From: Oenococcus kitaharae DSM 17330 | Lineage (GTDB): Bacteria; Bacillota; Bacilli; Lactobacillales; Lactobacillaceae | Assembly (NCBI RefSeq): GCF_000241055.1 | Contig: NZ_CM001398.1 | Span: 779,190-843,189 of the forward strand | Length of the DNA: 64,000 bases | Reading direction: 5' to 3' | In this document: positions 46,549 to 54,845 of the stretch, piece by piece | Numbering within the stretch: the stretch's first letter is position 1 | Layout of the letters: each line of letters opens with the position of its first letter | Made by a program: the position numbers and the translations under genes | Notes under the pieces: model-generated | Told to the model about the DNA's origin: nothing | Database searches by the model: none | The model's input: only the letters and a program-made list of their open reading frames with translations

Positions 46549-47823
46549 ATGGAAGAGAAACACGCGAATGGCGCGATTTATGACTTGTATGAACGGCCGC
46601 CATTTCCAGCTTTATTTGGTTTAAGCTTGCAGCATTTGTTCAGTATGTTCGGAGCGACTGTGCTGGTTCCGTTGCTGGTCGGCTTAAATCCTGGTGTGGC
46701 AATTTTTTCGTCAGGTGTTGGTACACTGCTTCACATGCTGATAACTAGAGGAAAAATCCCGGCTTACATGGGCTCGAGTTTTGCCTTTATCATTCCAATG
46801 GGCAGTTTGATGAAAGCTTTCGGCTACCCAGCTGTTGGGCAAGGTGTTTTGTCAGTTGGTGTTGTCTACCTGATTGTGGCTTTGATTGTTGCTAAAGCCG
46901 GATCTGCTTGGATTGACAGAATTTTTCCGGCTTCGGTCGTTGGCCCGATTGTCATGGTGATCGGTCTATCTTTGGCATCTACCGCTGCTCAGAATGCCAC
47001 GATCAACTCCGCAACAAGTAAATACGACATTAAGATTTTTATCGTTGCTTTGCTAACACTGGCTGTCACGATTTTATACAACATGTGTTTCAAAGGCTTT
47101 ATGGGGATGATTCCGGTTCTGTTAGGGATTATAACCGGATATATTTTCGCGGTGTTGTTTGGCTTGGTTGATTTTAGTCGCGTGATGACCGCACCTTGGT
47201 TTGCGCTTCCGAACTTCAACTCGATTTTTGAAAGCAGTAGGTTTTATCCTTCAGCTGTATTAAGTATGGCGCCGCTAGCTCTGGTTACTATTTCCGAGCA
47301 TTTGGGCCATATCATGGTGCTGAATAAAATCACAGGCCATAATTTCTTTAAAGATCCCGGACTCAGTCATACATTGGCTGGTGATGGTACAGCTTCAATT
47401 GCAGCATCATTGGTTGGCGGCCCATCAGTAACTTCATACGGGGAAAACATTGGCGTTATGCAGATGAGCCGTGTCTACTCTGTGTGGGTCATTGGTGGCG
47501 CAGCTGTCCTGGCTGTTCTATTGAGTTTTATCGGTAAATTGTCCGCTTTGATTGAGACGGTTCCTGGCGCTGTCATCGGTGGCGTTGGATTCATGCTTTA
47601 TGGTGTGATTGCGGCAGCCGGCCTGCAGGTGATTGTTGATAGTAAAGTTGACTATTCAAAAAAACGCAATCTAATGGTAGCAGCGCCAATTCTTGTGATC
47701 GGCATTGGTAATTTCCATCTGCAGCTGTCAAACGGATTGGATTTTTCCGGTGTTGCTTTGGCAACGGTGATCGGTATCCTCTTGAATTTGATTCTGCCTA
47801 AAGTTGCTGCATCTGAAAAGTAA
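46549..47823 (+). CDS. pyrP: Uracil/nucleobase permease, NCS2 family
   Basis: 424 residues, 12-14 helices. It begins like UraA/PyrP (YERPPFPALFGLSLQHLFSMFGATVLVPLL), has GSSFAFI, the family motif near residue 240 with ISEHLGH (Glu of the substrate site), GDGTASIAASLVGGPSVTSYGENIGVM (second conserved acid) and GGVGFMLYGVI. UraA likeness suggests uracil-proton symport. AGAGGA precedes the ATG. The leader holds an attenuator-like hairpin without a PyrR-type loop that I can recognise. The symbol is given for similarity only. Confidence 0.85.
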   Translation: MEEKHANGAIYDLYERPPFPALFGLSLQHLFSMFGATVLVPLLVGLNPGVAIFSSGVGTLLHMLITRGKIPAYMGSSFAFIIPMGSLMKAFGYPAVGQGVLSVGVVYLIVALIVAKAGSAWIDRIFPASVVGPIVMVIGLSLASTAAQNATINSATSKYDIKIFIVALLTLAVTILYNMCFKGFMGMIPVLLGIITGYIFAVLFGLVDFSRVMTAPWFALPNFNSIFESSRFYPSAVLSMAPLALVTISEHLGHIMVLNKITGHNFFKDPGLSHTLAGDGTASIAASLVGGPSVTSYGENIGVMQMSRVYSVWVIGGAAVLAVLLSFIGKLSALIETVPGAVIGGVGFMLYGVIAAAGLQVIVDSKVDYSKKRNLMVAAPILVIGIGNFHLQLSNGLDFSGVALATVIGILLNLILPKVAASEK

Positions 47824-47835
47824 AATAGTTATTAT

Positions 47836-47861
47836 AAAAGCCCGAGAAATCGGGCTTTTTT
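47836..47861 (+). terminator. Intrinsic terminator after permease
   Basis: Stem AAAAGCCCGA / TCGGGCTTTT, GAAA tetraloop, T run. Confidence 0.92.
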
Positions 47862-47936
47862 GCTAGACAGCACTTTTGCACAACCCATATAATAAGAGTA
47901 GATACAGGTTGAATTTCCTGAGAAAGCAGGCCCAAT

Positions 47937-48317
47937 ATGTATAATGACAAGACACTATTCAAATTCTTTCTGTTGTTTATGAAATTGATTGTGGCCATTG
48001 GCCTACTGCTGATTATTTATCCACTTGTTGTAACGGCAAGTGATAATTATGCTTTGATGTCTTCGGGAAATTTACTGGCAAAGTCGTCGATCGTGATTGC
48101 TTTTCTGACAGCCCTGTTAAACATTTTTCAAATCGTTTGTCTCTTCGTTAATTTGGGGGCAAAGATGCGGGTTGTCTATATCGTCAGTGTGTTTGTCAGC
48201 AGTATTTTATTGATTTTCGTTTCGGCCGTCTGGTTGAGCATTTATTCCTTCATGTTTTTGGGCCTGAGCTTGGGGATTCTCGGTTTGATTCTAATCTCTT
48301 TGCAAGCACGAAAATAA
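47937..48317 (+). CDS. Four-TMS membrane protein, unknown
   Basis: 126 residues with four hydrophobic segments (FLLFMKLIVAIGLLLIIYPLV, IVIAFLTALLNIFQIVCLF, VYIVSVFVSSILLIFVSAVWL, FMFLGLSLGILGLILISL) and short polar loops. AGCAGG precedes the ATG; TATAAT at 47888-47893 is the likely -10 box. It resembles DUF2975-type small membrane proteins in layout, but I cannot confirm this. It converges on the oxidoreductase gene 16 bases away with no hairpin between. Confidence 0.65.
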   Translation: MYNDKTLFKFFLLFMKLIVAIGLLLIIYPLVVTASDNYALMSSGNLLAKSSIVIAFLTALLNIFQIVCLFVNLGAKMRVVYIVSVFVSSILLIFVSAVWLSIYSFMFLGLSLGILGLILISLQARK

Positions 48318-48333
48318 CAGCCTCTTAATCATG

Positions 48334-48978
48334 TTATGGCCGCCGTTGCGTCAAAATTGATTTGCCGCCCCGCATGACTTTGGTAATTTCGTCGGCTAAG
48401 ATTGTCCGTTTGATGGGCAGATAGCCGCTGATCCATTTTTTTAAAAAGGGTAGACGGTACAGCAGGTGAATGCCCCATTCAGCAATCAGCGTGCTAGGTT
48501 TAGCAGCATCAATGACCAGCCCTGGATAGATAATGACACTTTGTAGTTTGGCAAAATCGGGCTGCTGCAAAAATCTTTCAGCCGCGATCTTATGTTGCAT
48601 GTACTTTTTCAGGACAAGAGGCGCTTTGTTAGCAGAAATAAATATCAGTCTGGCTGGCTTTGATTGTTTAAGCAAAAAATCAGCAATATTCTGCAAGGGC
48701 AGTACAATCGCGTTCTCGTAGGTGATGCCTTGTTTGGGTTTTTCAAACAAAATACCAATCGCATCAATGATCCAATCGGCATTTTTAGCAGCATCCTGCC
48801 AAGTCTGATCTTTTGTCACATCAGATTTGATCCAAGTCACTTCATCAGCCCAGGCCGCTTGACCTTTTTTCGGTCGGCCGTGCCGTGAAACACTGATCGT
48901 TTGCCAGCCTTGTGCTTGAAAAGTTTTCAGTAATTGCTGCCCGACAAAACCACTGCCGCCAAAGACCAGTACTTTCAT
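48334..48978 (-). CDS. NAD(P)-binding epimerase/reductase-like protein
   Basis: 214 residues. N-terminal VFGGSGFVGQQLLKTFQAQG is the GxxGxxG of extended/atypical SDRs; VSRHG follows the second strand, typical of NADP binding. The C-terminal half (PFLKKWISGYLPIKRTILADEI) resembles NDUFA9-like/complex I-type NAD(P)-binding proteins. Catalytic residues are not obvious. Its start overlaps the stop of the carbonic anhydrase gene by ATGA, so they form an operon. Confidence 0.8.
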   Translation of the reverse strand: MKVLVFGGSGFVGQQLLKTFQAQGWQTISVSRHGRPKKGQAAWADEVTWIKSDVTKDQTWQDAAKNADWIIDAIGILFEKPKQGITYENAIVLPLQNIADFLLKQSKPARLIFISANKAPLVLKKYMQHKIAAERFLQQPDFAKLQSVIIYPGLVIDAAKPSTLIAEWGIHLLYRLPFLKKWISGYLPIKRTILADEITKVMRGGKSILTQRRP

Positions 48979-49616
48979 GATGGCTCCTTGGCTTGAAAAT
49001 AAAGCAGCGGCCGGTCATTCATGGCTTGGATTTTTCGGTTGTTATGTTCATAAAGCTGGTGGAATTCTTTGAGCTGCAGGGCCGATAATTCGACAGGGTG
49101 CGTCATCACATACCATTCGACTGTTTCAGTCAATGGCGGCGTAGTCAAAGAACCTAAGTAATGAAAGTAAGAACGGTCTTTTGGCAGCAGTTTTTCGACA
49201 TCACAGGCAAATTTCTCTGAGGCACCTAGTTGATGCAGGATCGAGGTAATTGCTGGGGATGTTTGCCCAACAGTCAGGAAAACGGCAATCACTGCCAGCT
49301 GGCCATCTGCTGCTTCATGAACAAAATGAACTTCGGCCGGAAAATCCTGTCCGTCAAGCAAGTGTTCGCTGGGTGCGTGAAAATGAAACTGCTGTAAACT
49401 AAATGGCCGCTGATTAATCATGGCTTGGCCAGATGATCCAACTTCGATGCCGCGCCCCGTATCTTTAGCGTAGCTGGCCACTTGACTGTAGGCCAGCTGC
49501 AAATCCGCAGCTGATGGCATTTTTTTAGCTTGAGCAAAGTGCAAATCCATCGGCGACTGCCGTTTCCCACTTTCAAATGGCCAACTCTCTTGATCTTCAT
49601 AATTAAGTTTTGCCAT
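48975..49616 (-). CDS. Alpha-class carbonic anhydrase
   Basis: 213 residues. Zinc ligands H78 and H80 in QFHFHAPSEH and H97 in EVHFVHE, plus QSPMDL near residue 20 and LTTPPLTETVEWYVM with the substrate-pocket Thr. These are diagnostic for alpha-type enzymes, which interconvert CO2 and bicarbonate. There is no signal peptide, whereas many bacterial alpha enzymes are exported, so it is probably cytoplasmic. GGAGGG lies 6 bases before the ATG. Bicarbonate supply for carboxylation during fermentation is a likely role. Confidence 0.9.
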   Translation of the reverse strand: MAKLNYEDQESWPFESGKRQSPMDLHFAQAKKMPSAADLQLAYSQVASYAKDTGRGIEVGSSGQAMINQRPFSLQQFHFHAPSEHLLDGQDFPAEVHFVHEAADGQLAVIAVFLTVGQTSPAITSILHQLGASEKFACDVEKLLPKDRSYFHYLGSLTTPPLTETVEWYVMTHPVELSALQLKEFHQLYEHNNRKIQAMNDRPLLYFQAKEPS

Positions 49617-49815
49617 GCGGCGCCCTCCAATTTGAAAAACAATCTATTTGTTGCCAAAAATCAGTACTTGATATCTAAATTATGACACTTGTTTAAGGAT
49701 TTAGACATTTTACCAGGTCGCAGACAGAACTCATAAATTCGCCCCAATACTTCCAAATCTCTAGATGTATATTCTAAAAAAGGAAGAGGACCTATTGGAA
49801 TCTGTTTGAGAAACT
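49617..49815. other. Degraded intergenic sequence
   Basis: This 200-base stretch before the Panacea remnant contains short frames with stops in every plus-strand frame. A fragment reading YSKKGRGPIGI near 49770-49800 may be part of the same decayed gene, in a frame shifted by one base. A minus-strand frame (49661-49882) is open but has no recognised family. Confidence 0.4.
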
Positions 49816-49986
49816 TATAAAGATTATTCACCCAATGAGATTGAAAATTTAACTCATCAGGAAAAACCATGGCAAATTGCACGAGAGAAATCCGGTGCTA
49901 AAGATGGTGAAAGATCTTCGGAACCTCTTGATCCCAATGAAATGGCATCGTTTTACAAGAATGAATATGCTAGCGATGACATTTAA
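49816..49986 (+). pseudogene. Remnant of Panacea/SocA-like (DUF4065) antitoxin, C-terminal part
   Basis: In the frame ending at the TAA 49984-49986 the product reads YKDYSPNEIENLTHQEKPWQ, then IARE and LDPNEMASFYKNEY. The LTHQEKPW..ARE...L.P.EM..FY pattern is the C-terminal signature of the Panacea domain found in PanA antitoxins and phage SocA/GepA-like proteins. A TGA lies 9 bases upstream in the same frame (49807-49809), so the N-terminal two thirds are lost or frameshifted. Its stop overlaps the start of the next gene (TAATG), as in a coupled antitoxin-toxin pair. Confidence 0.65.
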
Positions 49987-50390
49987 TGGATAAACGTAAC
50001 TTAAGAAAGCAGCAGAAGAAACACGATAAAGGGAACAAAGGTACAAAATTAACCAAAGCGACTGATCGCGGTAAAGAGAAGTTCGAAATATCTATTCGCG
50101 AATCTTTAAATAATAATTTCGATTTTAATTGTCTGAGTAAAAAGGGCAATAGGTTGTTCAATAATTTTATAAACAAGACTGTTGGCCAAGGTCTATATTG
50201 GGAAACCGTTGAGGATAACTTTTTAGAAGATAAACATGGAAGCCCATTTAGAGATGAAGATGTTAATGGGCAATCTAGAAGAGTGACTCACTATCAAATG
50301 AATAAAGGCGGTCGACTCTTTGGATATAAAGAAGGTAATGACTTCATTTTGTGGAAAATAGATGAAGGACACGATGTTGATGGCGAATAA
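49986..50390 (+). CDS. Putative partner of Panacea antitoxin (possible toxin), 134 aa
   Basis: The ATG overlaps the stop of the Panacea remnant by one base. The first 35 residues are very basic (MDKRNLRKQQKKHDKGNKG); the rest is mixed, ending GGRLFGYKEGNDFILWKIDEGHDVDG. The C-terminal pattern, a hydrophobic FILWKID followed by GHDV, recalls small toxin-like or phage accessory proteins that end FYILWFDPNHEV, but I cannot name a family. If the antitoxin is really inactive, this protein must be harmless, silenced or neutralised elsewhere. A terminator follows. Confidence 0.55.
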   Translation: MDKRNLRKQQKKHDKGNKGTKLTKATDRGKEKFEISIRESLNNNFDFNCLSKKGNRLFNNFINKTVGQGLYWETVEDNFLEDKHGSPFRDEDVNGQSRRVTHYQMNKGGRLFGYKEGNDFILWKIDEGHDVDGE

Positions 50391-50419
50391 AGTATTTTTT
50401 ATTGGTTAACTTATAAATC

Positions 50420-50454
50420 AAAGCCCACCGGATTAACTTTCGATGGGCTTTTTT
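50420..50454 (+). terminator. Intrinsic terminator
   Basis: Stem AAAGCCCA / TGGGCTTT with a 16-base loop and T run. Confidence 0.85.
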
Positions 50455-50486
50455 GTTGCACTTGAATTGTAAATTCGTCGCTTAAA

Positions 50487-50515
50487 TTGTATGTGGCACA
50501 GCTCTTTGCTATACT
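50487..50515 (+). promoter_or_regulatory. Promoter of acetyltransferase gene
   Basis: TTGTAT (50487-50492), 17-base spacer, TATACT (50510-50515); AGGTGG ribosome site follows. Confidence 0.7.
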
Positions 50516-50536
50516 TGCGAATGAGGTGGAAGACAC

Positions 50537-50986
50537 ATGGAGCTCCGCATTGAACCGGTAACGCATGATAATTTTCGAGCAGTAATGGCGCTGACTGTTT
50601 CGCCGAGTCAGTGTTCATATATTGAGCCTAACGCTAAATCACTAGCGGAAGGGCAGTACGATCCGCAGTTTGATTGGCATCCGTTTGCTTTAACACGTGA
50701 CGGGACTGTCGTCGGGTTTGCAATGATTGGTGCATTCAATGCCTCGAAAAAATATATTTGGCTTGACCGTTTCATGATAGATGCGAACCAGCAACATCAG
50801 GGACTGGGTGCACAATTTTTAGTCTTGCTCAAAGCATTTATTCCAGCGCACTGGCCCGTCCAAGACATTGTGTTAAGTTACTCGGCAGATAATTTAGTCG
50901 CAAGACAACTATATCTGAGTCAAGGATTTGTGCTGTCACCATTGCATGATGGAGACGATCCAATGATGGTTTACCATATCGAGTAG
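50537..50986 (+). CDS. GNAT-family N-acetyltransferase
   Basis: 149 residues with beta4-alpha3 acetyl-CoA motif DRFMIDANQQHQGLGAQFLVLL (Q/R-x-x-G-x-G/A here QHQGLGA) and the C-terminal LSYSADNLVARQLYLSQGF. The N-terminus (MELRIEPVTHDNFRAVMAL) resembles diamine/spermidine acetyltransferases of the BltD/SpeG type. Acceptor is unproven. AGGTGG lies 9 bases before the ATG and the gene has its own promoter. Confidence 0.85.
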   Translation: MELRIEPVTHDNFRAVMALTVSPSQCSYIEPNAKSLAEGQYDPQFDWHPFALTRDGTVVGFAMIGAFNASKKYIWLDRFMIDANQQHQGLGAQFLVLLKAFIPAHWPVQDIVLSYSADNLVARQLYLSQGFVLSPLHDGDDPMMVYHIE

Positions 50987-51202
50987 TTTCACGAAAGTAG
51001 GAAACTTAATCTAAACCCTGATCGAAATTTTGATGTTCGAGAAGATCTTAATTATGGAACTATGGAAAAATAAACAAGCAATCTCCTTGAGCGTAAATTT
51101 AGGAAACATTAGGAATATCTGGAATCATAAATAGTTCAAACACCTTCGATTAATTTCGAGGGTTTTTGTTATACAATCGTTAGGTCTAGAGGCAATAAAT
51201 AA
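50987..51202. other. Intergenic stretch with a possible gene fragment and a weak terminator
   Basis: A plus-strand frame at about 51003-51073 reads KLNLNPDRNFDVREDLNYG and stops, and looks like the tail of a lost gene, unassigned. A hairpin CCTTCGA / TCGAGGG at about 51143-51161 with TTTTTG is a likely terminator. AGAGG at 51187-51192 serves the next gene. Confidence 0.4.
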
Positions 51203-51629
51203 ATGGATGAAATTTTTTCAACTCAATATTTGTATCCAGGAATTATTAGTTTGTTCGTTTCCATCATCACGACTTATCTAATTTCTTTTATTAATGAATT
51301 ATGGAACATTAGAAAATTTAAAAAAGTACTTACGAGTCTACATTAATCCTCTAATTGAACAGATAAAACTTTTTGATCCTAGTAAGGGAATTAATGATCT
51401 CAAAACTTCTAACCTTGCAAATGGATATTTAAGAAGAATCAAATATTCACTTGAAAATGAATTAAATAGATTGCATACTTCTTATGCTTTTCAAGACATG
51501 AGAATTTCTGAATACACTTTATCTAACTTAAAAGATGTAATTGATCTTTCGCAAAAATATGAGTTTATAGGCATTAATCCAGGAGGACAAAAAATGAATT
51601 TTTGGAAGTCAAGAAAAGCAAAATGTTAA
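51203..51629 (+). pseudogene. Small single-TM membrane protein, frameshifted at an A-tract
   Basis: The first frame (ATG 51203, AGAGG upstream) encodes 47 residues starting MDEIFSTQYLYPGIISLFVS, an N-terminal membrane helix followed by NELWNIRKFKK, then stops at 51346. The +1 frame continues with KYLRVYINPLIEQIKLFDPS and runs to 51629. Removing one A from the run of six after TTT (about 51320) joins them into a protein of about 141 residues: one membrane helix plus a helical cytoplasmic domain. Either the A-tract is a real inactivating or phase-variable change or a sequencing error. No family recognised; a single-TM plus helical domain suits phage-defence or regulatory accessory proteins, which is speculation. 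Confidence 0.6.
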
Positions 51630-51698
51630 AAATCCTAAATAACTGGGAGACGAATGTTAAAGAATTATTACAAATTAAAGATTGATTAAAGATAAATT

Positions 51699-51730
51699 AA
51701 AACCGCCGGACTGATGTCTGGCGGTTTTTT
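51699..51730 (+). terminator. Strong intrinsic terminator
   Basis: A 13-bp stem (AAAACCGCCGGAC / GTCTGGCGGTTTT, one G-T pair), loop TGAT, T run. Confidence 0.92.
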
Positions 51731-51796
51731 GTGTCTGAATATGCACGTTTATTTGCCACACATACGCTACAAATGCCCATATATCGGCATAAAAAA

Positions 51797-51869
51797 TGCG
51801 CAAGGAGGGAATCGAACCCTCATCTCAGGAACCGGAATCCTACGTGATGATCCATTACACTACTCGCGC
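51797..51869 (-). tRNA. tRNA-Arg (anticodon CCG)
   Basis: 73 bases on the minus strand. Acceptor GCGCGAG / CTTGCGC (one G-U pair), T arm GAGGG-TTCGATT-CCCTC, anticodon stem TAGGA / TCCTG with loop TTCCGGT, so anticodon CCG reading CGG. Discriminator A; CCA is not encoded. A run of six T (minus strand) follows directly and may end transcription. Confidence 0.93.
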
Positions 51870-51984
51870 GAACATTACTATTATACTAGATAAGCAGGGA
51901 AATCTATTTTTGTTTTCAGGCTTTTGGACAAAGTGGTATTTCCAATAAGATTTTGTGAAATGTATAACCTGTGTCAAGGCAAAA

Positions 51985-52038
51985 AAAGCTTGTCAGACGG
52001 GCTAATGGTCAAGCTTTGTCAAAAGCCCGTGTTATACT
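51985..52038 (+). promoter_or_regulatory. gap control region with interleaved repeats
   Basis: TATACT (52033-52038) is the likely -10 box of gap. Just upstream are AAAGCTTG (51985-51992) / CAAGCTTT (52010-52017), ACGGGCT (51997-52003) / AGCCCGT (52024-52030), and a direct repeat TTGTCA at 51990 and 52016. The two inverted repeats interleave, so they cannot both form one simple hairpin and look more like a protein-binding region, possibly for a CggR-like regulator. Confidence 0.5.
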
Positions 52039-52083
52039 ATTTACGGACAATATCCAAATATTCATAAGAGGAGAAAATTTTCT

Positions 52084-53109
52084 ATGACTGTAAAGATTGG
52101 TATTAATGGATTCGGACGTATTGGCCGTTTGGCTTTCCGTCGGATCCTTGAGTTACCAGATGAAGCCTCTGATATTGAAGTTGTTGCGATCAACGATTTA
52201 ACAACGCCTTCAATGCTGGCTTATCTGCTCAAGTACGATACCACTCATGGCACATTGAACGCCGATGTTTCAGCTAATGATGAGACAGCTACTTTGACGG
52301 TTAACGGCAAAGACTATCATATCTATTCTGAAAGAGATGCTCACAACCTTCCTTGGGTTAAGAACGATGGTGTTGAATATGTTCTTGAGTGTACTGGATT
52401 CTACACTTCCAAAGAAAAAGCACAGGCTCATATCGATGCCGGTGCTAAGCGTGTATTAATTTCTGCCCCAGCCGGCGCTGTACCAACAGTTGTTTACGGT
52501 GTTAACCAAGACATTCTGACATCTGCCGATACAATTGTTTCTGCTGGTTCTTGCACGACCCAGTCATTGGCACCAATGGCACGTTTGCTGCAAGACAAGT
52601 TTGGTGTTGAAGTTGGTACAATGACGACTGTTCATGCCTACACTTCTACTCAGATGATCCTTGATGGACCTCGCGGTTCTAAGAAGCGTTCTAACCGTAC
52701 AGCTGCTTCCAACACGATTCCTCATAGCAGTGGTGCTGCCAAGGCTATTGGTTTGGTTGTTCCTGAAGTTGACGGCAAGATGAACGGTCATGCTCAGCGT
52801 GTTCCAGTTATCGATGGTTCTGTGACTGAATTGACAAGTATTTTGTCAAAGAAAGTTACTGTTGAAGAAGTGAACGATGCCTTTAAAGAATATACAAAGG
52901 GTAACGAAAGCTTTGGTTGGAACGATGATGAAATTGTCTCTTCTGATATCATCAACGATACTCACGGTGCTGTTTTTGACCCAACTCAGACTCAGATTGT
53001 CGCTGGCGGTGATTTCCAGTTGGTTAAGACTGTTTCATGGTATGACAACGAATACGGTTTCACATCCAACATGGTCCGCACTTTGCTCCACTTTGCAAAA
53101 TTAGACTAA
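52084..53109 (+). CDS. gap: Glyceraldehyde-3-phosphate dehydrogenase
   Basis: 341 residues. NAD-binding [15 protein letters not shown], catalytic C157 in [13 protein letters not shown] and H184 in [10 protein letters not shown], and [19 protein letters not shown] at the end. It oxidises glyceraldehyde-3-phosphate in glycolysis. AGAGGAGAAAA is a strong ribosome site, and codon use is more biased than in neighbours, as expected for a highly expressed gene. It is monocistronic here, without pgk or tpi next to it. The upstream repeats suggest specific regulation. Confidence 0.96.
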   Translation: MTVKIGINGFGRIGRLAFRRILELPDEASDIEVVAINDLTTPSMLAYLLKYDTTHGTLNADVSANDETATLTVNGKDYHIYSERDAHNLPWVKNDGVEYVLECTGFYTSKEKAQAHIDAGAKRVLISAPAGAVPTVVYGVNQDILTSADTIVSAGSCTTQSLAPMARLLQDKFGVEVGTMTTVHAYTSTQMILDGPRGSKKRSNRTAASNTIPHSSGAAKAIGLVVPEVDGKMNGHAQRVPVIDGSVTELTSILSKKVTVEEVNDAFKEYTKGNESFGWNDDEIVSSDIINDTHGAVFDPTQTQIVAGGDFQLVKTVSWYDNEYGFTSNMVRTLLHFAKLD

Positions 53110-53149
53110 TTTTATATAGATAAGATGAGCCATAAATTGTATTGATTAG

Positions 53150-53176
53150 AACCTCGGTTTTTCCGAGGTTTTTTGT
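53150..53176 (+). terminator. Intrinsic terminator after gap
   Basis: Stem AACCTCGG / CCGAGGTT, T5 loop, T run. Confidence 0.92.
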
Positions 53177-53192
53177 TTCTGCACAATGCTCT

Positions 53193-53220
53193 TTGTCAAA
53201 CGGAATCAATCTGATATACT
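53193..53220 (+). promoter_or_regulatory. secG promoter, near-leaderless
   Basis: TTGTCA (53193-53198), 16-base spacer, TATACT (53215-53220). The ATG is 9 bases after the -10 box, so the transcript would have at most two or three leader bases. Confidence 0.7.
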
Positions 53221-53229
53221 GAATGGAGT

Positions 53230-53466
53230 ATGGCACAGTTGATTTTAACAGCATTAGTCGTTATCGGTATCGTCTTGATTATTTGTATTATGATGCAGCC
53301 CAGCAAACAGCAGGACGCATTGAATGCTTTGTCAGGCGGCGCCAGCGACCTCTTTCAGGCACAAAAGTCACGTGGCTTTGAGGCTGTCATGAAAAGAATT
53401 ACAGCAATCCTTGGCGGCATTTGGTTGATCCTAGGCTTGCTGTTAATGCTTTTGCAAAATAGATAA
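53230..53466 (+). CDS. secG: Preprotein translocase subunit SecG
   Basis: 78 residues with two membrane helices (LILTALVVIGIVLIICIMMQ and ITAILGGIWLILGLLLML) joined by a polar segment rich in Gly/Ser/Ala with SGGASDLF, the SecG hallmark. It assists SecYE during protein export. GGAG lies only two bases before the ATG, too close to act as a normal ribosome site, and the -10 box is 9 bases upstream. Confidence 0.93.
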   Translation: MAQLILTALVVIGIVLIICIMMQPSKQQDALNALSGGASDLFQAQKSRGFEAVMKRITAILGGIWLILGLLLMLLQNR

Positions 53467-53476
53467 TAAGCAAATT

Positions 53477-53507
53477 AAAAGCGATTCCATTCAGAATCGC
53501 TTTTTTT
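53477..53507. terminator. Bidirectional terminator
   Basis: Stem AAAAGCGATTC / GAATCGCTTTT, 6-base loop, T run; on the minus strand it ends the aminopeptidase gene. Confidence 0.9.
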
Positions 53508-54744
53508 ATGCCCAATCACCATTTCTGAATACTGGAATAATACGGTCGTCTTGTGTGACACCGTCAATAGCCATATCGCTAGAACCGATCATGAAATCCA
53601 CATGTACATCGCTTTGATTCCAGCCATATGATGCAAGTGTCCTCTCATCAAGTTCTTCACCCTTTTGAATATTAGTGTTGTATGCCTGGCCGATAGCAAC
53701 ATGGTCTGAGGCATTTTCGTCAAATAATGTGTTATAGAACAAGACACCTGCATCATTAATCGGCGAGTGGAAGGGAACGAGACTAACTTCGCCAAAAGAA
53801 TGCGAGCCGGTATCTGTAGCGATCAGGTCTTTTAATACGGCCTCACCGCTTGAAGCTTGTGCCTTAACAATCTGGCCATTTTTGACTTGCAGAACAATAT
53901 CTCGAATCAGATTGCCACTGTAGCTTAATGGCAGCGTTGAAGCAATTGTACCGTCAATATGGCGGTTATCCGGCGCTGTAAAGACTTCTTCAGTTGGCAT
54001 ATTAGGAATAAAAGGATTACCACTTTGATCGACTGAACTAGCAGCCTCCCAACGATGGTGCTCTGCTAAGCCAATCGTAAAATCACTTTTGGCCGACTTG
54101 TAACGCAGTTCTTTAAAATTCTGTTCTGTCAGCCAATCAGCATGGGCTTTTAATTCAGCGACATGCTGATCCCATTCGGCGATTGGATCATTATCTTCAC
54201 TGATGCGGACTGTTTTTAAAATTTCCTGCCAAAGGCGTTCTGCAGCTTCTTGACCATGCAAATCCGGAAATACTTTTTCTGCCCAAGCAATCGAAGGCGC
54301 TGCCACGACAAGCCAGGAAATAACATCGGCAGTCGTTTTTTGAGCGACCGTTTTTAACGCCGGCCGTAAAGCTTGCCGCCTATTAGCAATCACTTGAGGG
54401 TCAATACCGCTTAAATTATCAGGGTTGTCAGACATAATTGAAATTCTTGTCGCGTTTTTCCGACCAATCAGATCGTCGCCCCAGACTTTTAAGTATTCGG
54501 GCGTTTCACTAATGACTGCCGGACTCGCATGCAAATAAAATTCCCTTGTTTCTAGTGCATTGTGCCATTGAACCTGTACCTGCACAGCACCGGCTTGATA
54601 GGCGCGCTTGACCAATTTTTCAGCAAAATAATCAGTTTCTGTATTCGAGTAGATAACGACTGTCTGCCTGGGCGCTACATGAGCACCTTTCTTGATAATC
54701 AGATCAGCAAACTTGTCGATTTGTTTATTCAATGCTGGAAACAT
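53506..54744 (-). CDS. pepS: Aminopeptidase, M29 family (PepS/AmpS type)
   Basis: 412 residues. Features of thermophilic-type M29 metallopeptidases: N-terminal IKKGAHVAPRQTVVIYSNTE, RISIMSDNPDNL, the metal/catalytic region with MPTEEVFTAPDN, TDTGSHSFGEVSLVPFHSPI, FYNTLFDENASDHVAIGQAY and SDVHVDFMIGS near the C-terminus, which hold the conserved Glu, His and Asp. It trims N-terminal residues from peptides in the cytoplasm. GGGAGAAA precedes the ATG. TATAAT-like sequence (minus strand, near 54808) is a possible -10 box. Confidence 0.92.
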   Translation of the reverse strand: MFPALNKQIDKFADLIIKKGAHVAPRQTVVIYSNTETDYFAEKLVKRAYQAGAVQVQVQWHNALETREFYLHASPAVISETPEYLKVWGDDLIGRKNATRISIMSDNPDNLSGIDPQVIANRRQALRPALKTVAQKTTADVISWLVVAAPSIAWAEKVFPDLHGQEAAERLWQEILKTVRISEDNDPIAEWDQHVAELKAHADWLTEQNFKELRYKSAKSDFTIGLAEHHRWEAASSVDQSGNPFIPNMPTEEVFTAPDNRHIDGTIASTLPLSYSGNLIRDIVLQVKNGQIVKAQASSGEAVLKDLIATDTGSHSFGEVSLVPFHSPINDAGVLFYNTLFDENASDHVAIGQAYNTNIQKGEELDERTLASYGWNQSDVHVDFMIGSSDMAIDGVTQDDRIIPVFRNGDWA

Positions 54745-54845
54745 ATTTTTCTCCCTGACGGCAACGTTTTGGTTGGATACCTGGTCTGCCTGGTAACCAT
54801 CAACATAATTATAGCGGACGCCAAGACTTAGTTATAATAAGAAAG

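Noticed and set aside
49661-49882. 73-codon minus-strand frame opposite the Panacea remnant
   Set aside because: Its start codon lies within the remnant's coding strand, no ribosome site is seen, and no family is recognised.
51294-51629. Stand-alone 111-aa gene starting at the ATG at 51294
   Set aside because: No ribosome site, and its sequence continues naturally from the membrane helix encoded one frame away, so a frameshifted longer gene is more likely.
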